Below, one piece after another: positions 42,602 through 53,356 of a stretch of 64,000 nt of DNA. The stretch is from positions 1 through 64,000 of the forward strand of contig JABABA010000008.1 of the NCBI GenBank assembly GCA_014238415.1, in the 5' to 3' direction. How positions within the stretch are numbered: the stretch's first letter is position 1; the number at the start of each line of letters is the position of its first letter. Under the pieces are notes generated by a model, which saw only the letters and a list, made by a program, of their open reading frames with translations, made no database searches and had not been told where the DNA came from. The stretch is from Planctomycetota bacterium (lineage in GTDB: Bacteria; Planctomycetota; UBA1135; GCA-002686595). The position numbers and the translations under genes were made by a program.

Positions 42602-44440
42602 ATGAGTTCTCCCCGCTGGTCCCTACGCGATGTACCCACTCGGCCGGGGGTCTATCTCTTCCGGGACGCAAGCGGGCAGGTGCTCTATGTGGGCAAGGCT
42701 CGTGATCTGCGTGCGCGCCTGGGAACCTACCAGCGGCCAGGCGCTGATGGTCGGCCGAACATCGCGTCTCTGGGGGTGGATGCAGCGGAGGTTGAGACGA
42801 TTGTGACGCGCACCGAGGGCGAGGCCCTCTTGCTGGAAGACACTCTCATCAAGCAGCATCAACCCGCTCATAATCTGCGCCTCAAGGACGACAAGTCCTT
42901 TCTCATGTTGCGGCTGGATCTTGCGGAACGCTTCCCGCGTCTCAAGTTTGTGCGCGCCCACAAGCCAGATGAGCAGAAAGGTACGGGGCGCAGTCGCTTC
43001 TTCGGCCCCTTTGCTTCTTCGCGGGCTGTAAGGAGAACCTTGGCAGATCTGCATCGTTTGGTGCCTCTGCGGGATTGCCCTGATCACGAACTCAATGGTC
43101 GCTCACGGCCCTGCATCAAGTACCAATTGGAACTCTGCAGCGCGCCATGCGTGGACAAGATAGACGAGCAAGATTACGGGGAGCTGGTGAACAAGGCGCT
43201 GGGAATCCTGTCCGGAGACACGGGCGAGTTGGAGCAGGATCTGGAGCAGCGCATGCAGCGTGCTTCCAAAGAGCGGGAGTACGAGCGAGCCGCCCGCTGG
43301 CGCGACCGGCTGGCTGCTCTGCGACGCACCATCGAGGGTCAGGGGGTGCGGCCTAGAGATCGGGTTTCCCGGGACTTTATCGGCTTTGCACGATCCGCTG
43401 GGCAGACAGCCGTGCATCGCTTGTCCTTCCGGGAAGGTCGCCTTGCGGAGAGTCGCAGTCATTTGTTTCGCTCGGTCTTGCCAGATGCCGAAATGCTGCA
43501 CCAGGTCCTGACCGCCCTGTATGGAAACAAGCGTCGTCAAGTGCCCAAGGAGATCGTGCTGGCCGTCAAGCCCGAGGAGGCGGATCTCTTGAGCGGCATT
43601 TTTGGCAGCCCCGTGCGCTTGTTGGTTCCGCGGGCCGGGGACAAGCGGCGCACCCTGGACATGGCCGGAGAAAACGCACGCAGCAGTCTGGAGCGTCACG
43701 ACGCCACCGCCCGGAGGGAGCAGGAAGCGCTTGACGATTTGGTCCGTTTGCTCGACTTGGAGCAAGGCGCTGAAGTGATCGACTGTTTTGATGTTTCCAA
43801 TCTGCAAGGCTCCCATGTGGTGGCCAGCCGCGTGCGTTTTCGGCGCGCACACCCGGATCGGGCAGGTTACCGGCGTTTCAAGATCCGAGGCGTGGAGGGT
43901 CAGGATGACTTTGCTTCCATGCGCGAGGCGGTGTTGCGATCCTTGAAGCGCGGCATGCAGGCGGGCGACCTGCCAGATCTGATAGTGATCGATGGGGGAC
44001 CTGGCCAGTTGGAAAAAGCTCTCGAAGCCAGGGCCGAGATCGGGGCCTTTGATGTGGGAGTGATCTCGCTTGCCAAGGCGCGTGGCGAGCGGCGGGTCAA
44101 GGGGCGCACCAGGGAATCCAGCGAAGAGCGCCTGTTCTTGCCCGGAGCAAACGCGCCCCTGGAACTCGCCAAGGGTTCTCCGGCCCGGCACTTGTTGGAG
44201 CGCGTGCGGGATGAGGCACACCGCTTCGCGATCACCTATCATCGCAAAGAGCGCGGTCGCATCAAGAGTGGCTTGGACTCAATCCCCGGGGTTGGAGAGG
44301 CTCGGCGCAAGCTTTTGTTGCGTACCTTTGGTTCCCTGCAGGGAGTGCGAGGGGCCAGCGTGGAACAGTTGGCTGCCCTTGATGGCATCTCTGCCCGGCT
44401 GGCCCGGGGCATTGTGGATCACCTGGCTGGGAGGGGGTGA
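42602..44440 (+). CDS. uvrC: UvrABC system protein C (excinuclease nuclease subunit)
   Basis: A 612-residue nuclease that makes both incisions around a lesion. The GIY-YIG domain is at the N-terminus (GVYLFRDASGQVLYVGKA). A Cys-containing linker follows (CPDHELNGRSRPCIKYQLELCSAPC), then the UVR helical pair (REYERAARWRDRLAALRR), the RNase H-like endonuclease core (VIDCFDVSNLQGSHVVAS, VIDGGPGQLEKA) and C-terminal helix-hairpin-helix repeats (SIPGVGEARRKLLL). All expected parts are present and the length is normal. The ATG at 42602 is preceded by CACAATTCCGC. Confidence 0.97.
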   Translation: MSSPRWSLRDVPTRPGVYLFRDASGQVLYVGKARDLRARLGTYQRPGADGRPNIASLGVDAAEVETIVTRTEGEALLLEDTLIKQHQPAHNLRLKDDKSFLMLRLDLAERFPRLKFVRAHKPDEQKGTGRSRFFGPFASSRAVRRTLADLHRLVPLRDCPDHELNGRSRPCIKYQLELCSAPCVDKIDEQDYGELVNKALGILSGDTGELEQDLEQRMQRASKEREYERAARWRDRLAALRRTIEGQGVRPRDRVSRDFIGFARSAGQTAVHRLSFREGRLAESRSHLFRSVLPDAEMLHQVLTALYGNKRRQVPKEIVLAVKPEEADLLSGIFGSPVRLLVPRAGDKRRTLDMAGENARSSLERHDATARREQEALDDLVRLLDLEQGAEVIDCFDVSNLQGSHVVASRVRFRRAHPDRAGYRRFKIRGVEGQDDFASMREAVLRSLKRGMQAGDLPDLIVIDGGPGQLEKALEARAEIGAFDVGVISLAKARGERRVKGRTRESSEERLFLPGANAPLELAKGSPARHLLERVRDEAHRFAITYHRKERGRIKSGLDSIPGVGEARRKLLLRTFGSLQGVRGASVEQLAALDGISARLARGIVDHLAGRG

Positions 44441-44575
44441 GTTTGGACAGGTTAGATTCTTGCCTGGCGCGGCAGGCGCAGGAGAATCGTTACTCTGGTC
44501 ATATCCTGGGCTCTCTTGACCGATCAATCTGTGGAACCCCCCAACCTTTGACCTCTCCGAGCGTACCCCGCCCAC

Positions 44576-45940
44576 ATGCTGCACTTCCCCCTTCTGCGTC
44601 TCTTTCTCCTGACGCTTCTAGTGAATACCGCTGTGTCCTCTCCCGGGGTGGTTCAGGATGAGGACCCCGTCCTTGGTTATCACCTTCACAAGGTTCCGGG
44701 CCTGACAGTCATTACTCAATGGCACTCCGAACGCAATCGTGAGACCTTGGCACAGCAGGCCAGCGCCTTGGCTAGCGCAGCTTGGTTGAGAGCTCAGGAG
44801 ACCTTGGGCCTGACCCCTGCTGTTTGCAGTCCTTCCATCACCCTGGAGTTGCACAATGGTCGCCGTGCGTTTGTACAGGCGGCGCGTGGCCTGACTGGCA
44901 AGGCCCCGGACAAGGAGGTTGCTTCCTTCAGTGATCCCTCAACTGGATTTGCATTGATCACAGTGGCTCCGGTTCTGCCTGACCGGGTGCATGAGGTCTT
45001 TGGTCTGCCTCCGGCGAGTTTGCGTATGGCTTGCGAGGAGATGCTGCGCCTGGGCTTGCAGCAGCGTCTACCAGATCTGCTGGAGAAGGCGCCCTGGCTG
45101 AGCGAAGGACTCGTCCGTTGGTGCGTCCAGGAGACCATGGTTGCTAACGGGGCTGCGAAGGTGGGTACCCAGGAGCCAGGCCTTTGTCGACAGCGCGTCG
45201 CCCTGCATGGGCTTTCGCCCGACGAACTGCCGAGCCTGCCCATGGGGGGCGCGGCGGTCACCGCGCAAGAGGGAATTCTGTGTCATCTGGCACTTGAGTG
45301 GCTGGCTCAGCAGGAGCAGGGTGAGCAACTCTTGAGCAGGCTGGGCCGCGGGGACCGCTTCAGCGAATCTGTCCTCGTCGCCCTGCTGGATTTGCTTGGG
45401 GAGAAGCCCTCTGTGATCCTGGCCGAGTATCTCGGTCAACTGGAATTCCCCTGGGACGAGCGTGCACCGGCCATGACCGGGAGTGCCTTTGGCCTCTTCC
45501 AAGTGCCCAGCCAGGGAAAGAGCGCGGTTTGCTTTCGCTCCCAACCGGTGGGCTTCACGAATTATCGCATCGAAGGAGATGTGATGCTCTTTCCAGGGGC
45601 CCGCAGCAAGAGCCAGATGAATGTCTTCTTGGGGCTAGACGGTGAGAGCTACCTTTCGGTGGCGATCACCCAGAGTGCTGGCGTTACGGTCTTTGTCTAT
45701 GATCCTGAGAAAGACACCTTCAGCACGCTGGCTCGCAATCTGCAGGTTCCCGTACGGCTCTACGATCCGACCAGTTTCGTGATCGAGGTCAAGAACGAGC
45801 GATTGTTTGTGGTGGTCAACGGGGTCTCGGTTGAGGCAGTTGAATTGACGGGGCGGGCCATGGACGGACCCATGGGGTTTGGCGCCCAGCGCCATGGTGC
45901 CGGGCTCTGGGTGCGTCACCAGGTCTTATCCCTCGACTGA
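44576..45940 (+). CDS. Exported protein with degenerate peptidase-MA-like and concanavalin-like domains
   Basis: A 454-residue secreted protein with an N-terminal signal (LLRLFLLTLLVNTAVS). The middle resembles gluzincin peptidases of the peptidase-MA type, with ACEEMLRLGLQQ followed about 18 residues later by PWLSEGLVRW. In active enzymes this is HExxH then WLxEGLA; here the two His are Cys153 and Leu157, so metal binding is lost. The last 150 residues are beta-rich (FGLFQVPSQ to VRHQVL) and resemble a concanavalin-like/DUF1080-type sheet. A binding or scaffold role rather than hydrolysis is inferred. It stands alone between uvrC and the convergent recombinase gene. Confidence 0.65.
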   Translation: MLHFPLLRLFLLTLLVNTAVSSPGVVQDEDPVLGYHLHKVPGLTVITQWHSERNRETLAQQASALASAAWLRAQETLGLTPAVCSPSITLELHNGRRAFVQAARGLTGKAPDKEVASFSDPSTGFALITVAPVLPDRVHEVFGLPPASLRMACEEMLRLGLQQRLPDLLEKAPWLSEGLVRWCVQETMVANGAAKVGTQEPGLCRQRVALHGLSPDELPSLPMGGAAVTAQEGILCHLALEWLAQQEQGEQLLSRLGRGDRFSESVLVALLDLLGEKPSVILAEYLGQLEFPWDERAPAMTGSAFGLFQVPSQGKSAVCFRSQPVGFTNYRIEGDVMLFPGARSKSQMNVFLGLDGESYLSVAITQSAGVTVFVYDPEKDTFSTLARNLQVPVRLYDPTSFVIEVKNERLFVVVNGVSVEAVELTGRAMDGPMGFGAQRHGAGLWVRHQVLSLD

Positions 45941-46042
45941 ATCAGCCCAATGCAGGGGCTTTGGGCCAGGCGTTCTGTATCGGAGCCTGACTTTCTTGGA
46001 GCTTTCTTTCTGCGCCTTCCGGTCCGTGCGTGAGTTCGTTGG

Positions 46043-46987
46043 TCAGGCTCGTGGGTGATACAGACGATGTAAGGCGCGCACCCCATCCGCATCCACATGG
46101 GTATAGACCTCGGTGGTTCTGATCGAGGCGTGCCCCAGCAGTTCCTGTACCGCTCGCAGATCCGCGCCCCCGGCCAGCATGTGGGTGGCGAACGAGTGGC
46201 GCAGCGCATGGGGATAGACCGACGCGCTGATTCCCGCGCGCAGGGCTGCCTGTCGCACTCGGCGCCAGGCGGCGGCGCGGGTCAGGGGCCGACCGGTGCG
46301 TGAGAGAAAGACCTCTGGCACCCTGTCCGCTCGGGCCAGTCGAGGGCGTCCTTGGCTGAGGTAGATTCGCAGAGCCTGTTGGGCACGGCCACCCAGTGGC
46401 ACCAGTCGTGTTTTGCCTCCTTTGCCCAGGAGGCGAACTACCTGGTACTCGCGTTCAATGCCCTCACTGGAAAGACTCACCGCCTCGCTGATGCGCGCCC
46501 CTGTGGCGTAGAGCAATTCCAACAGGGCGCGGTCTCTCTGTAGCAGGGGATTCTCTCCTTGGCAGGATGCAAGCAAGGCGTCCACTTCTTCTGGATCGAG
46601 GACTCCAGGCAGGTGGCGTCGTAGCTTGGGGCTGGGTATGCGCGCGCTGGGATCGCTCTTGATTTCTCCTTCGGACACCAGGAACCGATAGAAGAGACGC
46701 AGGGAAACCAGTGCTCGAGCGATTGTGGTGGGGGCGGCCCCCAGGGCGCGCAGATGCCCCAGGTAGTCGATCAGATCCTCGGGATTGGCCGCGCCGGGCT
46801 TTGTCAGATTTCGCTCTGCCGCCCAACGCGCGAAGGCTTCCAGGTCCCGGCGATAGGCGCTGAGTGTGTTGCGTGCAAGGCCGGCCTCCACCCGCAGGCT
46901 GTCGAGCAGATCTTCAATCGCCGCCTTCTGGAGAGGGGGCAGGCTGGGTTTGTCCCGGATCGGTTGAGCAGCAGAGGGGGTTGGCAA
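46043..46987 (-). CDS. Tyrosine recombinase of the XerC/XerD type
   Basis: A 314-residue site-specific recombinase. The N-terminal SAM-like core-binding domain is present ([12 protein letters not shown]). The catalytic domain has R165 ([12 protein letters not shown]), K192 ([12 protein letters not shown]), the HxxR pair H260/R263 ([12 protein letters not shown]), H286 ([15 protein letters not shown]) and the nucleophile Y295. Length and lack of mobile-element neighbours point to a chromosome-dimer-resolving Xer protein. No dif-like site is seen nearby. The only usable start before the first helix is TTG at 46987, which lies seven bases after a TAGGCT box. Confidence 0.93.
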   Translation of the reverse strand: MPTPSAAQPIRDKPSLPPLQKAAIEDLLDSLRVEAGLARNTLSAYRRDLEAFARWAAERNLTKPGAANPEDLIDYLGHLRALGAAPTTIARALVSLRLFYRFLVSEGEIKSDPSARIPSPKLRRHLPGVLDPEEVDALLASCQGENPLLQRDRALLELLYATGARISEAVSLSSEGIEREYQVVRLLGKGGKTRLVPLGGRAQQALRIYLSQGRPRLARADRVPEVFLSRTGRPLTRAAAWRRVRQAALRAGISASVYPHALRHSFATHMLAGGADLRAVQELLGHASIRTTEVYTHVDADGVRALHRLYHPRA

Positions 46988-46994
46988 GGGGTCC

Positions 46995-47000
46995 AGCCTA
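46995..47000 (-). promoter_or_regulatory. Candidate -10 box TAGGCT, seven bases before the Xer recombinase
   Basis: On the minus strand TAGGCT is followed by GGACCCC and the TTG taken as start. A transcript starting at normal spacing would be leaderless. Confidence 0.35.
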
Positions 47001-47099
47001 GCTTCTTGGGCGTCTCCATACCGACTGTGCAGGGGAACAAATGGAATCTCACGGGCGGATCATGGGCAGCCACATCTTGGAACCGAAGGCCGGCCTGCC

Positions 47100-47105
47100 T
47101 ATACT
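47100..47105 (+). promoter_or_regulatory. Candidate -10 box TATACT for the dksA-like/lspA unit
   Basis: TATACT followed by CCGCC lies 35 bases before the ATG at 47141. It is the closest match to the consensus TATAAT in this set. Confidence 0.45.
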
Positions 47106-47140
47106 CCGCCCCCCAAGAGTCCCCACAGACCCACTCAAGC

Positions 47141-47509
47141 ATGCCCAAGAAACCCCTCAGTGCCAGTGAGCTTCGTCAGTTCGAGCAGGGGCTCAAGCAG
47201 ATGCTGGGCGTGGTCCAGGGAGATTTGGAAGTGTTGGCCCAGGAGACCCGCCAGTTGCCTGGCAACGATGTGAGTGCTGAGGACTCTGGCAGTGAGATAG
47301 TGGCCCTGGAGATCTCCTTCGAGCTCCTAGGTCAGGATGAGCGTACCGCCCAGCAGATTCTCGAGGCCCTCAGGCGAATCAAGGAGGGCATCTTCGGTCG
47401 TTGTACCGCCTGCAATGATCTGGTTGGCAAGCTGCGCCTCAGGGCCATGCCCCACGCGGCCCATTGCATCACCTGTCAACGGAAGCACGAGGCGGGTGAG
47501 ATTGAATGA
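47141..47509 (+). CDS. DksA/TraR-type zinc-finger protein
   Basis: A 122-residue protein. The N-terminal two-thirds is a predicted coiled-coil helix pair (LSASELRQFEQGLKQMLG to ILEALRRIKEG). The C-terminus has the four-Cys zinc finger C88-C91 / C109-C112 (CTACNDLVGKL, CITC). Proteins of this family bind RNA polymerase in the secondary channel with ppGpp or act in related ways; the acidic tip residues are not clearly DxxDxA, so a DksA role is not certain. The stop overlaps the lspA start (ATGA at 47506), a pairing seen in many bacteria. Confidence 0.88.
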   Translation: MPKKPLSASELRQFEQGLKQMLGVVQGDLEVLAQETRQLPGNDVSAEDSGSEIVALEISFELLGQDERTAQQILEALRRIKEGIFGRCTACNDLVGKLRLRAMPHAAHCITCQRKHEAGEIE

Positions 47510-48216
47510 CGGGTGAGGTTCGGGTATCGCGCCAGACTCTGTTCTTGCGCTTCTTCTGGTTGTTTGTCCTGGTGGGCGCGGATATTGGCTCGAAGGCCGC
47601 GGTGATGCCCTGGCTGGAAGCTCGCATGCCGAACTTCGAAAGCGTCTACGAGCCCGAGGCAAGACCAGCTCTCGTGCGTTGCCCCCACGGCCATCTGCGC
47701 CACTCCGTGGTAGGGGAAAGCGTGACGCTGATGCACAACTTGAACTATGGAGCGGCTTTTGGCTTTCTGCAATCGATTCCATGGGTGCTGGTGGTTGGGC
47801 GCGCCCTTGCGGCAGGGGTGTTGGTCGCCCTGTTGATTCGTGCGGGGCCTGGTCGAGCCTGGCACGTGCTGGCACTGATCCTGGTGCTGGGGGGTTGCCT
47901 CGGTAATTTGTGGGACAACTTGACCTATGTGCCCCTGGCTGGACGCGGAGACATGCCCTTTGGCCCCGTGCGTGACTTCATTGATGTGTACTTTTCCTAC
48001 TGGGACTGGCACTTTCCCACCTTCAATGTTGCTGATTCAGCGATCTCGGTAGGGGCGCTGGTGCTGATCTTCGGGCCGCATGAATCTGAGTCCGGCAGTC
48101 GGGAGGACAACTCCGGAGGCCGCCCCGGCGATGAGGGTCCCGAAGAATCCACCGGCGGGTCTGCTCCAGATGCGGGTGCTGCGGGCGGAGCCCTGCCGGA
48201 GCAACCCAGCGAGTGA
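47506..48216 (+). CDS. lspA: Lipoprotein signal peptidase II, with acidic C-terminal tail
   Basis: A 236-residue inner-membrane aspartic peptidase that removes lipoprotein signal peptides after lipidation. Hallmarks are NYGAAFGFL, GGCLGNLWDNL, VRDFIDVYF (Asp) and FPTFNVADSAISVG (D177). The four helices are in order. A 45-residue insertion after helix 1 (about 35-75) and a 50-residue Gly/Ser/Glu-rich tail beyond the last helix make it longer than the usual 160. It matches the several lipoboxes seen in the window. The start overlaps the DksA-like gene. Confidence 0.94.
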   Translation: MTGEVRVSRQTLFLRFFWLFVLVGADIGSKAAVMPWLEARMPNFESVYEPEARPALVRCPHGHLRHSVVGESVTLMHNLNYGAAFGFLQSIPWVLVVGRALAAGVLVALLIRAGPGRAWHVLALILVLGGCLGNLWDNLTYVPLAGRGDMPFGPVRDFIDVYFSYWDWHFPTFNVADSAISVGALVLIFGPHESESGSREDNSGGRPGDEGPEESTGGSAPDAGAAGGALPEQPSE

Positions 48217-48333
48217 GAAGGGGCACGCGTTGACCTGGATTCCAGGCAGACCCCGTCCCTCCTGGCCTGTGGCTGGGGATCTTCCTGGTTGTTTTTTGGG
48301 CATTTCCCGCAAAGCACCGCGCTTGGGTCGGGC

Positions 48334-48339
48334 TAGAGT
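48334..48339 (+). promoter_or_regulatory. Candidate -10 box TAGAGT for pyrD
   Basis: The context GGGCTAGAGTGGC ends 20 bases before the ATG at 48360, giving a leader of about 13 bases. Confidence 0.4.
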
Positions 48340-48359
48340 GGCTTTTGTAATAGCGAAAC

Positions 48360-49298
48360 ATGTCGGATCTCTCCACACGCTTGGCTGGCCTCGCGCTGCG
48401 CAACCCGATCTTGTCGGCGTCGGGGACGTTTGGCCATGGTCTTGAGATGGCTCAGCTGGTCCCAGTTGGTGCCCTCGGGGCCTGGGTCAGCAAGACCGTG
48501 ACACTGACTCCGCGGCCGGGTAATCCCATGCCGCGCATTCAAGAAACCGAGGCGGGCTTCTTGAACTCCATCGGGCTCGAAAACCGTGGGCTGGATGCGT
48601 ACATCAACGAGACCCTGGCCAGTGTGCACGACCCCGATGCGGTGCTGATCACAAACATAGGCGGCCACACGGAAGAGGAGTTCGCCATTGCCGCTGCTCG
48701 CCTGGACGATTGCCCAAAGGTGAATGGCCTGGAGGTCAATCTTTCCTGTCCAAACGTGGACGGGGGGCGGCTGCCCTACAGCACCGATCCCGCCACCGCC
48801 GAGCGGGTGATAGCCGGTGTGCGCGCCGCGACCAGCAAGCCGGTCTTTGCCAAGCTTTCGGGCAATGTGACTCGCATCGAGGACATAGCGTTGGCCGCTG
48901 AAGCGGGAGGTGCCGACGGCTTGACCGTGATCAATACCTTGCTGGGTATGGGAGTCGATTGGCGCCGTGGGGAGCCCCAGTTGGCCACAGTAGTAGGAGG
49001 TTATTCAGGGGTGGCAATCAAACCCATTGCCATGCGCTGCGCCTGGCAGGTATGCCAGGCTGTGAAGATTCCAGTGATTGGCTGCGGAGGAATTCGTAAC
49101 GCTGAGGATGTGCTTGAATTCTTGGCAGTGGGTTGCACTGCCGTGCAGGTGGGTACGATGAATTTCTCGGATCCGGCCTGTATGGCATCCCTGGCCCAGG
49201 AACTTTCCGCAAGTCTCGATGAGGAAGGAATCGCAACCTCCGCCGAGGTCAGTGGACGACTGGCTAGAAACTTGCAGCGTGAGGTAGGGAGCCTCTGA
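48360..49298 (+). CDS. pyrD: Dihydroorotate dehydrogenase, class 1
   Basis: A 312-residue FMN enzyme of pyrimidine synthesis, converting dihydroorotate to orotate. Blocks: NPILSASGTFGHG, the SKTVTLTPRPGNP phosphate/FMN loop, GFLNSIGLEN, the catalytic Cys130 in EVNLSCPNVDGG, KLSGNVT, and IPVIGCGGIRNAEDV. The Cys base and cytosolic form mark class 1, closest to class 1B (NAD-linked with PyrK). No pyrK gene is adjacent, so the electron partner is open. The next gene starts 21 bases after the stop and is probably co-transcribed. Confidence 0.94.
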   Translation: MSDLSTRLAGLALRNPILSASGTFGHGLEMAQLVPVGALGAWVSKTVTLTPRPGNPMPRIQETEAGFLNSIGLENRGLDAYINETLASVHDPDAVLITNIGGHTEEEFAIAAARLDDCPKVNGLEVNLSCPNVDGGRLPYSTDPATAERVIAGVRAATSKPVFAKLSGNVTRIEDIALAAEAGGADGLTVINTLLGMGVDWRRGEPQLATVVGGYSGVAIKPIAMRCAWQVCQAVKIPVIGCGGIRNAEDVLEFLAVGCTAVQVGTMNFSDPACMASLAQELSASLDEEGIATSAEVSGRLARNLQREVGSL

Positions 49299-49319
49299 TC
49301 CCAGGAGGAAGAGCCAGCC

Positions 49320-50195
49320 ATGCGGATCGAGAGACTGACCCCTTCCCATGTGCGCCATGCGGTTGATCTCTACATGGAGAAAGCCTGGCCTTCGGGTCTG
49401 CCCGGGAAGCCTCCGGTCGACCTGGATCTGATCGAGCATGCCCAGACCATGCAGGACTTGAATGCGGTCTTCGAACGACCCAAGGCCGAAGAAAAGGTTC
49501 CTTGTGAGCGTTACACCCTGCGCCTTGGCAATTGGCGCTACCCCTTCATGAAGCTCGTGATCCAGGAGTATCTGGTGCACGATGAGTTCTTCTTCTCGGT
49601 GGACACCCACGATGATCTGCGTGTGGATCCGAGCATGCCGGACTATGGTGCCTGGTGCGAGTTGCGCGAAGCAAATCGGGTTCTCAAGGATCGTATTGAG
49701 AGCACTTGGGCCGATGCGGGTCTCCCGACACACGATGATCTGCGCAGGCTGACCGAAGAGATCGCGCGCATTGAGCAGGCCCCGGGCGCCGGGGCCAGCA
49801 TCCTGCTGGTGGATGATGAAGAGGCGGTGGCCCGCGGTCTGGGATCCCTCCTATCGGCTCGGGGATTCAAAGTCAGTCTGGCCCACGACGGGCGGCGGGT
49901 GCTGGAGATGCTGGAGGAGGACCCCCTGCCTGATCTGGTGATCCTGGACTACGCCATGCCCGAGCTTGACGGCTGGCAGGTGCTGGAGCAGTTGCGGGGC
50001 AATGCGCGTACAGCGGACCTCAAGGTCTTACTGGCAACGGCCACGAATATTGAGTTGCAGATGCTTCAGCGCTGCAACGCGCTGCTCAAGAAACCCTATC
50101 CCAGGGAGATGTTGTTTGACCTGATCGATCAGTTGCTGGGACCGGATGGGGGCAGTTCAGGGGAGGGCCAGGGGGGGGCGAGCCCCGTTTCATGA
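49320..50195 (+). CDS. Response-regulator receiver fused to an unknown N-terminal domain
   Basis: A 291-residue cytosolic protein. Residues 1-155 are not a family I recognise. The segment has HVRHAVDLYMEKAW, ERYTLRLGNWRYPFMKLVIQEYL and EFFFSVDTHDDL, and ends in a helix. Residues 159-275 are a receiver: LLVDDEEA, phospho-acceptor D210 (VILDYAMPELDG) and the LLKKPYP lysine. Usually receivers are N-terminal with the output domain behind; here the order is reversed. It sits between pyrD and secA, 21 bases after pyrD. No kinase gene is adjacent. Confidence 0.8.
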   Translation: MRIERLTPSHVRHAVDLYMEKAWPSGLPGKPPVDLDLIEHAQTMQDLNAVFERPKAEEKVPCERYTLRLGNWRYPFMKLVIQEYLVHDEFFFSVDTHDDLRVDPSMPDYGAWCELREANRVLKDRIESTWADAGLPTHDDLRRLTEEIARIEQAPGAGASILLVDDEEAVARGLGSLLSARGFKVSLAHDGRRVLEMLEEDPLPDLVILDYAMPELDGWQVLEQLRGNARTADLKVLLATATNIELQMLQRCNALLKKPYPREMLFDLIDQLLGPDGGSSGEGQGGASPVS

Positions 50196-50334
50196 CCCTA
50201 ACCGGGCTGATTGGGCAAACTCTCCAGGGGCAACCCTTGGCAGGGGGCCTCTTGATGGGTTCAATGGTCGCCCGTTGCATCCTGGGCACTGCCCCACGGG
50301 TATTCCTGCGCAGGGCAAGGGGCGAGAAAACACC

Positions 50335-53274
<2,940 letters not shown>

Positions 53275-53356
53275 CTTGCTCCGGCAATTGAGCTTGGACC
53301 GTGCCTGAATTGGCACAGCACTGAACTCCAGATCTCACGCGCCACCCAAAGACCCC

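Noticed and set aside
46043-46987. Xer-type recombinase as an integrase of a mobile element
   Set aside because: Length and domain order are those of housekeeping XerC/D, and there is no attachment-site repeat, phage gene or tRNA target next to it.
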